The translations under genes and the position numbers were made by a program. From the IMG/VR virus record IMGVR_UViG_3300043803_002099, positions 1-50,940 of that record: a stretch of DNA of 50,940 nt; one strand, written 5' to 3'. Position 1 is the stretch's first letter. Each line of letters opens with the position of its first letter. This document shows, one piece after another, positions 33,644-44,400 of the stretch. The notes below the pieces were generated by a model. It saw nothing but the letters and a program-made list of their open reading frames with translations, was not told where the DNA came from and searched no databases. The stretch is from a virus.

Positions 33644-34165
33644 ATGAACGAAGCTAGAAAAGTTGTAGTTAAAGATTCGCCAGAAATTGCAGAAGAAGTA
33701 GGAGCTGACTCAGTACTCATCCTGTCAGAAGAAGTTGACACGCAGGAAACTATGCAAGAAGTTGAAGCCGATGAAGAGATTGCATTAGGAGTAGAAGACT
33801 TGCCAGATGACGAATTGATTTGGCCTGGCGGTCCAACCGCAGGACAGATTAAATTATGGAAGCAAGAATACGGTGATGTTTATGTAACTTCAATCACCTA
33901 CGACAAGCACATCGCTTGGAGAACTTTGAATAGACTTGAGTATAAAAACCTTGTTAAGAAGATGGAACAACTCGTCCAAGCAGGCCAGTTAACTCAAAGC
34001 GAAGCAAATCTTTGGAACGAAGAAGCAATTACTGAAATATGCATTCTTTACCCAGCTTATGATAAGCAGTCTTTGGTTTCAGAAATGGCTGGACTTCCTT
34101 CTTTGATTTCACAAGAAGTTCTTGAAGCATCTGGATTCTTAGCCCTTGAGGTAAGACAGCTCTAA
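33644..34165 (+). CDS. Putative tail assembly chaperone
   Basis: 173 residues. An acidic N-terminal 60 residues is followed by a helical domain: VYVTSITYDKHIAWRTLNRL, EYKNLVKKMEQLVQAGQLTQ, ICILYPAYDKQSLVSEMAGL and ISQEVLEASGFLAL. It lies between tube and tape-measure genes, where tail chaperones are encoded. Its C-terminal half is similar to that of the next gene (LYP.....S..AGL...I..EVLE.SGF against IYPENINVDSYPAGIVSALA, EEILEESGF). I see no frameshift overlap between the two; they are separate in-order genes. Confidence 0.65.
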   Translation: MNEARKVVVKDSPEIAEEVGADSVLILSEEVDTQETMQEVEADEEIALGVEDLPDDELIWPGGPTAGQIKLWKQEYGDVYVTSITYDKHIAWRTLNRLEYKNLVKKMEQLVQAGQLTQSEANLWNEEAITEICILYPAYDKQSLVSEMAGLPSLISQEVLEASGFLALEVRQL

Positions 34166-34169
34166 TAAT

Positions 34170-34796
34170 ATGATTAACCCAGAGTTTTTGTATGAATTGA
34201 AATCCTTATACGGCTCTGTATTTGAAACATATTTAAAAAAAGACTTAGTATTATTCCGCGAACTAACCTTTGCTGAGTTTGATCAAATAACAGAGCATCA
34301 AAATTCTGGAGAATCTTCTGCTGAAATAGAAGAACTAATTATAAAACTTGGTGTTATTTATCCAGAAAATATTAATGTAGATAGCTATCCTGCAGGAATA
34401 GTCTCAGCTCTAGCTGAAGAAATTCTAGAAGAATCTGGCTTTGCATCGCCAAAAAAAGCTAAAAGAATATTAGACGAAAAAAGAATAGAAGCTTCTGAGG
34501 TAAGAAGCTTAATGAAAGCTTTTGTTTTGGCTACTATAACATCGTATACTCCAGAAGATCTAGACAATCTTACCTATACCAAACTTGCGCAAAAAGTAGC
34601 TTTATCAGAAAAGATAATGGAAATCAAACAAGCTATATTAGGTATGGAATCAACAAACGTAACGCTCCAATTGGTGGATCCAGAAGAAATAATGGAACAG
34701 CAAGAAGATATGGCTAAGCGATACAACCAGTCTAGAAAAGAAGGCGAAGCAAAATACAATGACCCTGTTGCACAAAAGCTTTGGGGCGCAAGATAG
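34170..34796 (+). CDS. Putative tail assembly chaperone, paralogue
   Basis: 208 residues, starting 4 nt after the previous stop. VLFRELTFAEFDQITEHQNS, then ELIIKLGVIYPENINVDSYP and AEEILEESGFASPKKAKRIL parallel the previous protein. The C-terminal 60 residues (QQEDMAKRYNQSRKEGEAKY) are a charged helix. The pair is likely to bind the tape-measure protein during tail assembly. It ends 17 nt before the start of the 2219-residue gene. Confidence 0.65.
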   Translation: MINPEFLYELKSLYGSVFETYLKKDLVLFRELTFAEFDQITEHQNSGESSAEIEELIIKLGVIYPENINVDSYPAGIVSALAEEILEESGFASPKKAKRILDEKRIEASEVRSLMKAFVLATITSYTPEDLDNLTYTKLAQKVALSEKIMEIKQAILGMESTNVTLQLVDPEEIMEQQEDMAKRYNQSRKEGEAKYNDPVAQKLWGAR

Positions 34797-34813
34797 TAGA
34801 AGGGTAGTTTGTC

Positions 34814-37800
34814 TTGCTAAGAGATAAGGTTCCATTACATAGTCTAGGTCATGGTGTAACCAGCCGAGATATAAGTGCAGCAGATAATGAGGAACAACGT
34901 CCCGCTTCTAATGCTGGCTATATAGGTAAACTACTTAACGATAAGCCAATAATAAAATACCTAAGCTCAACAGTTGCAACATTGGGAGCTAGCTTAGTCT
35001 TAAATAAAGGACTAAGCAAAGGTGGCTTAAAACTAGCTTCTACAATTCAAAAGTCAGCAGATAGTGGATCTCAATTAGGAACCAGAGCCGTAAGAACCGC
35101 TGGGCAAATTAAAAAAACCTTAGATGAATTAGAAGGTTTAAATAGATATATTGAAGATGCGGTTGATCCATATTCAAGGTTAGTCAACACAAAAGCTGAT
35201 GGCTCCATATCTAAACCAATATTAACTAAATTAGCTGGACCAGGTTATGTATCAGACGGTACAAGGTGGATGACCGCTAAAGAATTTAGGGCAGCATCAA
35301 CTGGTGCCGAACCAGCAGCGATATGGTCTTACAGGGACCAACTGCAACAGAGTCTCGTCAGAAATGCAAGAACCTTAGCTATTGGTCTACCAAGCACATA
35401 CATTGTTCAACGAGGTGTAACTGGTCCATTATTTGGCAATGACGATGACAGGCCAAGAGGAAAATGGTATAACCCAGTAGACGTTATCACTGACTTTGTC
35501 ACACAATCAACTAGAAACATAACAAACCTAGTTCTGCCAACTGCTGTTGCAAGCGCAGGGGTGAGCAGAATGAGGACTTTAGTTGATTCTCCTTATCAAG
35601 ATTTCCCACTACCTTTAACAAAAAATCAAAAAAGAACATCAAATAAAATAGCTGATATAAAAACAATATTAAACTCTTTTGGACAAGATGCTGGAAACTT
35701 AGCCAATCAAGCCATAAGGATCACCTCATCTGCCTCAAACGCATTTAATATATCTTGGCAGGATTCTCAAGCAAAGGAAGCTGGATTTGTAAATTCACTA
35801 CATCAAGCTAGAAGAGGCGCAGCAGCCGCCAGAGCAGCCTCAGAGCTCTCTGGTGAGGGCAAACTCAAGGCAGCAGCAAAACAAGCCAAAGCCTATCTTA
35901 TTGGCTACCAGGGCGATGTAACAACATCTTCTGGGACATCTAAGGAAGATTTAGCTGGTTTATTTGACACAATTCCAGCCATAAGAAACGTACCTTCAGC
36001 AACCAGATCTTTTGCTACAGAGTTTAAGAAAACACGAAATGCATACGATGTTATATCAGGAGCTATATCATTTGACGAAGGTCTAAGAAGGGCTAGCGGA
36101 GATCCAACTCTTGCATCTGATATTTTAAATAAAACAATAGCCAGTTTAAGAAGTCAACATACCAGTAGATTTATACACCACGTTGGCGCAAGCTTTGCTG
36201 CTAAAACAATGGCAAATCCTGATGGAACCTTGGCTCAAAAGGGAACTTTTGCTGCTAACTTTGAAAGAAACGCATATAATAAAACAGTTGTAGCAGAGCT
36301 TGTTCGCAGAGGGTATGGAAAAGAAGAAGCTGAAGAATTTGTTTCTGGAATAAAAACCGCTGGTTTGCCAAGCCCAAAGGATACATCATTAAGAAATATC
36401 TCTCAAAGAATTACTTATGGCGTAAATCCAATAACATCTACCACAGATGAAGATTTCTTCCAGCAGCTTGCCAAAAGAGCAAAAAAAGATTTAGGCACTA
36501 AAGCCAGAAGCTTTGAAGCAGAAACTCTTCAAGAAGCTTTCACTGCAGCTGACAGAATTTTTTCTGGAGATACCTTTAGGGTAGGCTTAGCACAAAGAGC
36601 TGAACTATCGTATGCTGCAGATTTTCAAGACTTTATAACGGATCAAGCTTCTGGTATTCTAAGACCACAAAAAACTTTGTTTGGAGATTTTACTGGACAA
36701 ATAAGTTCCGCAAAGCAAAACTTTCTTTCTAGAAAAGTAGCTCAAGCAAGCGGAATAAAACTTACAGAATCTGATGGATCACTTACATCCGAATCTTTTA
36801 TCGCAAATGAGTTAGCCAAGAGGGGAATCGATGCCAGTGATGCTGATCAGTTAAAGCAAATATTAATTGACAAAAAACTGATGACAAGGCCATCGGATAT
36901 TGGTGGCTATAATTTATTAGGTCTCAGAGAGATAAGTGTAGACACAGCTTTTGATAAAGGTATTTTTAGTCACCTTCCTGCAGATCAACAACTAGAAGCA
37001 AGAAGAATATTTTCTAACATAGCCAGAAGAGATCCTGTTTCAAGAACAATTGGCTACACCTCACTGCAAGGTGTTTATGAAAACGCATCTGGTCGAATAA
37101 TAGATACGACTAAGGTTAGGGCAAGCGCTAGGTCACTTCTTGATTTTGTAACAGATCAAACAAAGATTCCATTAGTTAACTTTAACCCGCTACAAATGCT
37201 TGGCTTTGGTGGACCAAAGGGAATAAATAAAAATAAAGAATTTGAGATTATACCCGGAACATCAAGGCAGCCGTTTTTAGCTGGAGCTGGTGGAGCAGCA
37301 GATGTTTATGTTTGGTCAAAAAATAAAAATAGATTATTTGGTGACACAGGAAGTTTATTTACAGTAACACAAGGCAAGGGTGTTACTGCAATAGCTGGTA
37401 AATACAAAAGAGTTTCTTCAATTGAAACAGATCTTTATGCACGTGCAACACGTCTTGCTTCTGGAAGAGAACCACTAAGAGCTTCTGAAGTAGAAGCTGG
37501 TACGCCAAGTAGATTAGAAAGATTTAGAAGAGCATTTGATATAGATGAAGATCAGCCAAACTCTATATTTAGATTTGCGGGAAGATTTAAGAGAAGATAT
37601 CAAGATATAAATAACCCACAAATTATGACCGAGCTGGTTTCTAGAGGTGAGGTAAGAAATCCTATAACCAAAAGATCTATTAGACTTCAACAAACCGACG
37701 AAGGTATCTTTAGCGTAGTAGATCAATCTGGCAAACAACTTTATAATCATACAGATGTATTAAAGGCATATGACTCTTTCAGAGTATTAAATGAATTGCA

Positions 37801-40800
37801 AGCCACTCCTCGTAGAGCGATGAGAGAGTTTGAAAGCACATTTAGTCTTCCTAGCATTGACGTTGGCGGTGGAAGAGTAATGCCAGTGAGCGAAATGCAA
37901 TCAGGACAAGATTTGGTTGCCGCAGTAGGTACAACTGTAACTAGATATGAATCAATGAAAGGCAGACTAAGAAGCAGGGGAGTTGAGACAGAAGGCTTAA
38001 CAAGGCAAATAAATAGACTCAAAAGTCTAGCTGAAGATACAGATATTCTTTCTGAAGAGCAAATTAAAAACGCTTCTCCATCGATCTTAAATAGAGCTGA
38101 CCGACTAAGAAACGTTTTACATAGAACACTCTTGGAAATGCATGCATATGAAAATATGTCTGGAAATCCAACTGAGTTAGCTATAAAAATTGAAGAAGCT
38201 TTAGCAAAATTAGCAAAAGATAAATTATTATCACCTAATCAATTAGCTGAAGCAAGAGCAGCAGCACTTTCAACAGTTCTAAACATATCATCATTTAGAA
38301 ATTTTAGCACTTCATTACAAAACGGAGAAAACTCCGCAAGAACACTTAAATATCTAATTGATCAAAGAACATCAAATCCAGAATTTGCAAAAACATTAAA
38401 ATCCTTAGTTTCACCATACACTTCACAAAAAATTGCTAACGTCGGGGCAACAGGTTTCACAAGATATTCATCAATTATAAGGCCAATAACGCAGAGGCTT
38501 ACAAGCGTTTCGCCTTATGAAATTAATGAAATGGCAGAAAACCCATTAGGTAACTCTGGCCTAACATTTGTTCCTACTTTTGGTACAGTATTAGATAGAG
38601 CATTAAGTGGAGAAACTTCTTTCACTAAAATAGGATTGAATGTTTTAGGAGCAAATACATATTCTGATCCAAACAGCTTTAGCGCCGCATCTATTCCGTC
38701 TATACATCTAAGCGATAGATTAAATAGATATCCTGGCAGCATTGGCTTAGCGGTAGATCCAGAAAAGTATAGTAGTCCGCTATCCTTCTTTGCCGGTGGA
38801 TTAGTTACAAAAAGAGTGCTTCCAATCTTTGCAGCTGGAGCAACAGCTATTGCAATAGACAGAACAATAGGTGGCTATACACAACCAAAAGATGCTAGAG
38901 GCGAAAGGGTATACAGTCCATACTTTGGCACTAAGCTTGCACGAGGTGCAGTTGAGGCTCAATCAATTCTTTCTGGCATAACACCTGGTGGCATGTCTTA
39001 TGGAGAAAAGAAAGAACAACTAATAGATGGTGAAGTAGCCGTAAGGCAAGGTAGATACTGGCCACTTGGAGTAACTCCATTTAAGGGCGGAAAGGTCATG
39101 TATTACAGACCTTCCTACTACAGAAAAATGCAAGAGGCTGGAACGTACACTCCAGAATCTTTTGGCACACCAATGGAAAAACTTGCTTTTGGTTATGACT
39201 TCTCTCCACTTAGGCCATTTGATCCTTATAGGTACGAAAGAAAAAATTATTATGACAGACCTTATCCAGTAACTGGCGAATACTTTACTGGCCCATTTGG
39301 TCCAATAACTCCAGCATTAAATCTAACTGTAGGAAAAATACTAAAACCACAGATAAGAATGCACGAAGAAGAAGTTGCTAATGCATTAAGTCAATACGTC
39401 CCTGCCGGAGCTCAAGGTGCATATAATCCAACCGGGATAATGTCTTCTGGTCGCCTCACGATGGTTGGCGGTACTGGTTCTATTGGATATTCTGGCAGCC
39501 AAAGTGGAGACATCAGATCTTCTTCCATGGGATCAGGTCTGCAGATAGGTAGTTATAATAATTCATTAGCAAGTTCAGCTGGAGCTACATTAGATACAGC
39601 AAGAAATATATCCTTTAACACCATATCAACAATAAACCAAGGCTACATACAGCCTGGTCAGTATGGTCCACCACCAGTTCCAGGCTTTATACCTCCATCG
39701 ATTGCTCCAGCAGGTCAAGCAGCATCAATGTCTGGATCCAGATTCCAAATGTCAGAAATGGCCTACCGCACTCAGGAAATGGCTGGTATCTATGGATTTA
39801 GCTTCGCAAGTCTTAGAGAAAGTTTTGGATTTGGTAATAAAGACTTCCAGCCAAACAATGCAATTCTTCAATCTTCGTCAAAGGCATATGGGGTAGGCAG
39901 ATCATTCTGGGATATGAATCTTGGTGGTATGGGCGACGTTCCACTAGGAATGAAAGATGGATTTAGTGGTTTAGAACTCTCTGAAATAACTAGAAGATTT
40001 ATTCCTAAAGAAAGAACGGATATAACTTATCTCAACCCAATTAGAAATACAATGGGACAAAAGTATCCGTTTTTACCAGGTGCAGATTACTTTACAAATT
40101 TTCAAACAGGAGATCCTTACTCAAAGATACAAGAAGGAGAATTAAGACTACCTGGTACAGCATATGAAAGATTTAACCCAACAAGAAGAGACTATACATC
40201 TCCAGTAACACAGTTGGATATACTTGGAGACGTTGCGCCGTACTCAAGACAGTATAGAGCTCTTGATCGACAACTTACAATAGGTATGCTAAATCCAGCT
40301 GAAAGAGTTGAAGCAGAAAAAATAAGAGCACAAGTTGCAGAAGTAACAAGAAGAAATACTTTTAAGCCATATCAATATAAATATAACAGCGCTGAAGAAT
40401 TGGGTATAAGTCAGGCTAAAAAAGCAATTGGTGGATTTGGTGAATACTTAGCTCACAAAGATACTTTTATTAATAACAAATTTTTTCCTAACAGAACAGC
40501 TCAAGAAGATTGGGAAAGAAGAAATGTTTATGGTTCAACTTTTCCAGAATGGCAAAGTCCAATTGATAGCTTTATCAAACCAATGTTTTATAAGTCAACT
40601 CAAAGAAATCCACTCGCAGCTGCAACTGGAATTGCATTTGTTGGATCTTTGATGGGTAAAAACCCTACTGCTAGAGCTGTAACTTCAGCAATAGGATTTT
40701 CAACATCTTTGGCTTATTCTAGTTATCAAAACATTAAACAAAAAGTTACTGGTGATAGATTTATACCCAAGCCAAGAAGAGAGCAGATGGCTCTTGAAGA

Positions 40801-41473
40801 ATACACGGACATTCTTTCTTATGTAAAAAATAGAAGACTATCTAATGAAGCAGCAGAATCTGGAGATAACGCAGCAGCCGCACAATTTGCTCAAGCAGCG
40901 AAGAGAACAATGTATGGGGCAGACTTATATAACAGCTCTATGCCTTCTGACTCATATGGCAATAGTATAGACACATTATCTTTAGCTATACCAAAAAGAA
41001 AAAGAGAACATTTTAAAGCAATGATCGCAGCGCCAGAAGAAGAAAGAGATGCGATTCTTTCAACAGCTCCAAGGCTAGAAAGAAGAATTTATCAAGCAGC
41101 ATGGGGTAGACCAGTTGAAGAAAAACCAGATCTTACAGAATTTTTTTCTAGACACGAACTGCCAGATCTAAGCTGGGAAGGATGGCACCCGAATACAAGC
41201 ATGGAACATATTAAAATAAAGATGGGACAAAATGCTGGAATTAACATGTCTCAGATGGGTTATTACCCACAGCAAATTCGTGAAGCAAATTTAACGAACC
41301 CTTCATATCCAAATTACGAATCAGGTCAAAGCCCAGAAAACGTAGCTGCCCAACTTAGATTAATGATGTCTAGAAATGGAATAAATGGATCTGTTACTCC
41401 TGTTAGAAATAATGGCGGAGGCTCAGGAATAAACATATCATCAGGCCTTGCCGGCTTAGCAACGCTACTATAG
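34814..41473 (+). CDS. Very large tape-measure-like virion protein
   Basis: 2219 residues, read from TTG 34814 with agaaggg 9 nt upstream. Mostly helical and Ala/Arg/Ser-rich, with hydrophobic segments near residues 50-67 (STVATLGASLVLNKGLSKGG), 1325-1350 (FFAGGLVTKRVLPIFAAGAT) and 1930-1965 (AATGIAFVGSLMGKN). It follows the chaperone pair, the usual place of the tape measure. A Gly/Pro/Ser-rich region about 1540-1640 separates two helical parts. By the common rule of about 0.15 nm per residue it would match a tail of roughly 330 nm; this is only a rough estimate. The C-terminal 100 residues look globular (LERRIYQAAWGRPVEEKPDL). It contains no in-frame CGG in my hand scan. Confidence 0.7.
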   Translation: MLRDKVPLHSLGHGVTSRDISAADNEEQRPASNAGYIGKLLNDKPIIKYLSSTVATLGASLVLNKGLSKGGLKLASTIQKSADSGSQLGTRAVRTAGQIKKTLDELEGLNRYIEDAVDPYSRLVNTKADGSISKPILTKLAGPGYVSDGTRWMTAKEFRAASTGAEPAAIWSYRDQLQQSLVRNARTLAIGLPSTYIVQRGVTGPLFGNDDDRPRGKWYNPVDVITDFVTQSTRNITNLVLPTAVASAGVSRMRTLVDSPYQDFPLPLTKNQKRTSNKIADIKTILNSFGQDAGNLANQAIRITSSASNAFNISWQDSQAKEAGFVNSLHQARRGAAAARAASELSGEGKLKAAAKQAKAYLIGYQGDVTTSSGTSKEDLAGLFDTIPAIRNVPSATRSFATEFKKTRNAYDVISGAISFDEGLRRASGDPTLASDILNKTIASLRSQHTSRFIHHVGASFAAKTMANPDGTLAQKGTFAANFERNAYNKTVVAELVRRGYGKEEAEEFVSGIKTAGLPSPKDTSLRNISQRITYGVNPITSTTDEDFFQQLAKRAKKDLGTKARSFEAETLQEAFTAADRIFSGDTFRVGLAQRAELSYAADFQDFITDQASGILRPQKTLFGDFTGQISSAKQNFLSRKVAQASGIKLTESDGSLTSESFIANELAKRGIDASDADQLKQILIDKKLMTRPSDIGGYNLLGLREISVDTAFDKGIFSHLPADQQLEARRIFSNIARRDPVSRTIGYTSLQGVYENASGRIIDTTKVRASARSLLDFVTDQTKIPLVNFNPLQMLGFGGPKGINKNKEFEIIPGTSRQPFLAGAGGAADVYVWSKNKNRLFGDTGSLFTVTQGKGVTAIAGKYKRVSSIETDLYARATRLASGREPLRASEVEAGTPSRLERFRRAFDIDEDQPNSIFRFAGRFKRRYQDINNPQIMTELVSRGEVRNPITKRSIRLQQTDEGIFSVVDQSGKQLYNHTDVLKAYDSFRVLNELQATPRRAMREFESTFSLPSIDVGGGRVMPVSEMQSGQDLVAAVGTTVTRYESMKGRLRSRGVETEGLTRQINRLKSLAEDTDILSEEQIKNASPSILNRADRLRNVLHRTLLEMHAYENMSGNPTELAIKIEEALAKLAKDKLLSPNQLAEARAAALSTVLNISSFRNFSTSLQNGENSARTLKYLIDQRTSNPEFAKTLKSLVSPYTSQKIANVGATGFTRYSSIIRPITQRLTSVSPYEINEMAENPLGNSGLTFVPTFGTVLDRALSGETSFTKIGLNVLGANTYSDPNSFSAASIPSIHLSDRLNRYPGSIGLAVDPEKYSSPLSFFAGGLVTKRVLPIFAAGATAIAIDRTIGGYTQPKDARGERVYSPYFGTKLARGAVEAQSILSGITPGGMSYGEKKEQLIDGEVAVRQGRYWPLGVTPFKGGKVMYYRPSYYRKMQEAGTYTPESFGTPMEKLAFGYDFSPLRPFDPYRYERKNYYDRPYPVTGEYFTGPFGPITPALNLTVGKILKPQIRMHEEEVANALSQYVPAGAQGAYNPTGIMSSGRLTMVGGTGSIGYSGSQSGDIRSSSMGSGLQIGSYNNSLASSAGATLDTARNISFNTISTINQGYIQPGQYGPPPVPGFIPPSIAPAGQAASMSGSRFQMSEMAYRTQEMAGIYGFSFASLRESFGFGNKDFQPNNAILQSSSKAYGVGRSFWDMNLGGMGDVPLGMKDGFSGLELSEITRRFIPKERTDITYLNPIRNTMGQKYPFLPGADYFTNFQTGDPYSKIQEGELRLPGTAYERFNPTRRDYTSPVTQLDILGDVAPYSRQYRALDRQLTIGMLNPAERVEAEKIRAQVAEVTRRNTFKPYQYKYNSAEELGISQAKKAIGGFGEYLAHKDTFINNKFFPNRTAQEDWERRNVYGSTFPEWQSPIDSFIKPMFYKSTQRNPLAAATGIAFVGSLMGKNPTARAVTSAIGFSTSLAYSSYQNIKQKVTGDRFIPKPRREQMALEEYTDILSYVKNRRLSNEAAESGDNAAAAQFAQAAKRTMYGADLYNSSMPSDSYGNSIDTLSLAIPKRKREHFKAMIAAPEEERDAILSTAPRLERRIYQAAWGRPVEEKPDLTEFFSRHELPDLSWEGWHPNTSMEHIKIKMGQNAGINMSQMGYYPQQIREANLTNPSYPNYESGQSPENVAAQLRLMMSRNGINGSVTPVRNNGGGSGINISSGLAGLATLL

Positions 41474-41477
41474 AACC

Positions 41478-44400
41478 ATGTCAAGCTCAATTAATAATAG
41501 ACTAGAAGCCATAAGAAGAGTAAGCAGTAGAACGCCAGCTTATTCAATATTAAATATAGTTGCTATTGATAATATTAAGAATAGAGTAACCGGCGAAACT
41601 TATGGAAGTTTTGAAGAAGCAGTCCAAGCACTAGAGCAATATTCCTTAGTCGATTACAGAAGGATTGGGTCAGAAGCATTTTCAATGGGCCGAAGCACTG
41701 GTGCAGGCGCATTAGAATCAGAACTGTTAGCTATAAATCAATACCTAAATGATCCAACTTCACAAGCTGCATTAAGAGCTAGGGGATTAGGTCATCTGCA
41801 TGGGCAAAAACTTGACTTAGCATATATGCAATTTAACTTTGGCGGCAGGGCACAAACCTTGTTAAGTCTGATGGATCCAAACTCTCCGTTTGGAAAATTC
41901 TCTGGCACAGTAGCAGCAACTGACGAAGGACTTATGAGAACTAGTTATATGTTACCAGGAGCAGAAAGTTCATTGACTGCAATTGAGCAGTCTACCTTAA
42001 AATCATTAGCAGGAGTACCAGCGTTTACACCTAAATTTATAAAAGAACTTTTTTCTAGTATATCAGAAGCTGACTCCTTACCAGACGGAAGCAATGAAAA
42101 AACAAAAGCACTTAGTAAAATTTCTGGAGCTCTTGGAAAGCTTGGAAAAAGACAAACAAGAAATATTTCTCCAAGAGATGTAAGTATTGACTCTTTAGAT
42201 CTGCAAAACATTCTCTCTAGTATGAGACCATCAGGTGGAGGAGCTGGAGAATTAGCTTATACATATGACCACGTTGATCTACTCTTGAGAAAAGCAGCAG
42301 GAGATACAACCATAAGTTCATTAGATGATTTGATACTGGCATCTTCTGGAGGATATTATAAACCTGGGACTTTTATGGCAGCCGATGAAGCCATGGAACA
42401 GGTCCTAGCATATGCCGGTATAACACACCCGATGCAAGAGTTGACCGACACTATGTCTGATCCATTTAATTTTGCAGGAAGACTACAGGAAGATTTAAAA
42501 GAAGCTATAAAGTTTAGAGACGCATCTGGAGATCCAGCAATGAGCATGCATAAGGCATTGAAAGAGATTGTTTCTAGGAGAGGTAGTTCAGAAAATAGAT
42601 TATACGTAGGCTTAGTAGATGGTTTGGCAGATCAAATTACTCCAGCAAACGATGGTGCACTTTGGCTCATGGAAGGTCCACTACAAAAGGTAGTCCAAGA
42701 AAAACGAAGTCAATTAATCGCACTACAAACTTCTTTGGAAACAGGAAGCATATCTGAAGAAAGCGTAAAGCAGCTGAAAGAACTTTCTGGGGAAATAGAA
42801 ATGTTTGAAGAAATAATTAAAAATCATTCTAAATCTTCTAATTCATTTACAGCTGCATTTGGAGAAGGTTCATTTAAAGCTAAAGCTTCTGTAAAATTTA
42901 TTGATGATATTATATCTTCAATAAGACCAGGATACACCTACAGTGGATCGGACCAGAGAAGAGGAGCAAAGATTACTGATGTAATTTTGGATCTTGAATC
43001 ACGTTTAACATCTGGTCCACTAAGTCCTGAAGAGGAAAATGATCTCAGGATTGCAAAAAGGTTGCAAGAAGCTGGGCAACAATTAGAAAAATATTTTATC
43101 GTTTCTGCAAAAGAAGGTTTAAAACGAGAATTGGGTTCTGAAGCTGGAATGTTTATTTCCATGAACATTGCCAAAACGCATGAAGGCATAGTGTATACCG
43201 ATCCAATGGACCTGCTTGTTAATCCACAAGCAATGAACCCAGAAATGCAAAGAGCAACTCAAGCAAGCCTAGATGATGCAGCAAGGTTAACAGATGAATT
43301 TTTTAAAACAGGACAAGTTCCAGAAGAAGTATTATCTTCCTTAGAGTATCAAGGAAAACAGTTAGGATTAATAGATTCAAGAGGGCAAAGGTTACGAACT
43401 CCTAAGATCCCTGGAACTAATTTGTCAGAAGAGTTATTAACACCTGCTGCCAGAGCATTACAGTTAAGAAATAGGCAACAAGTTCAACAAATACTTGATT
43501 TAATGGCACAAAATCCAGACCCAAGATCAATCCCACAGTTAGTAGATATGGTAAGAGATCATTATGCAAAGACGGCATTTAGAACAAAAGACGGCATAAT
43601 TAATACAGCAGTACCGTTTAGTGTAAGAAAAGATATCAGAACATATGAGTCAGAAGGAAAGGTAATTCCAGGAGTTTTCAAAGATGGAACCGATATTCGC
43701 AAAGTAAAATTAAAGAATGGTCAAGTAGTTGACATACCGTTGGTGCAGGCTTCATATGATGGTGAAGGCATGATGGTTACTGGAGTCAACGCTTCTTTAT
43801 ACAAAGGACAGTTGTCTGGCTTCGACTTGGACGACACCGCAATAGGAAGTCTTCAAACCTATACTGACGAAAAAGGAAGAACAAGAATAATGCAAAAAAT
43901 CACCAGAGATCCCAAAGGTCTTCAGGAAGAATTTTTTGTATCTCCAACAATTCGTCACGCAGAGTCACTGCAAGCAATTGTTGGAACTGGACAGTCCAGA
44001 ATAAGTAGGGCTGTACTCAAAGGTGTTTCATCAGCAACAATAAGTGACTCATTAAAGCAAAGAATGATTGCAGAGCGGTTATTCCGAAGGAACTGTAGCC
44101 TCTACATATCAGGACTTTAGAACAATGCTTGCTATGGGTGATGGAACATATTCATACAGGACTACTAGAGGAAAAGCATTTTTTGAACCTAGTGAAGAAG
44201 GTGTATCTGCAGCTGAAACAATGTTAAGACTTCTTTCAGAAGATGCTGTTGGTGCACCAATTCCACAAATGCAAGACGAAGTTCTTAGTCTATTAGCTAA
44301 ATTGCAAACCTCTGGCTTAAGAGGTAAAAGCGCTATAGATCCAGTAACTGGAATGACAATACAAGTAGCAAAACAATTGGGTCCAGAACAAGCAGGGCCA

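Noticed and set aside
33644-34796. Classical -1 frameshift between tail chaperone genes
   Set aside because: The two genes do not overlap (4 nt apart), the first ends in a normal stop and I see no slippery heptamer near it.
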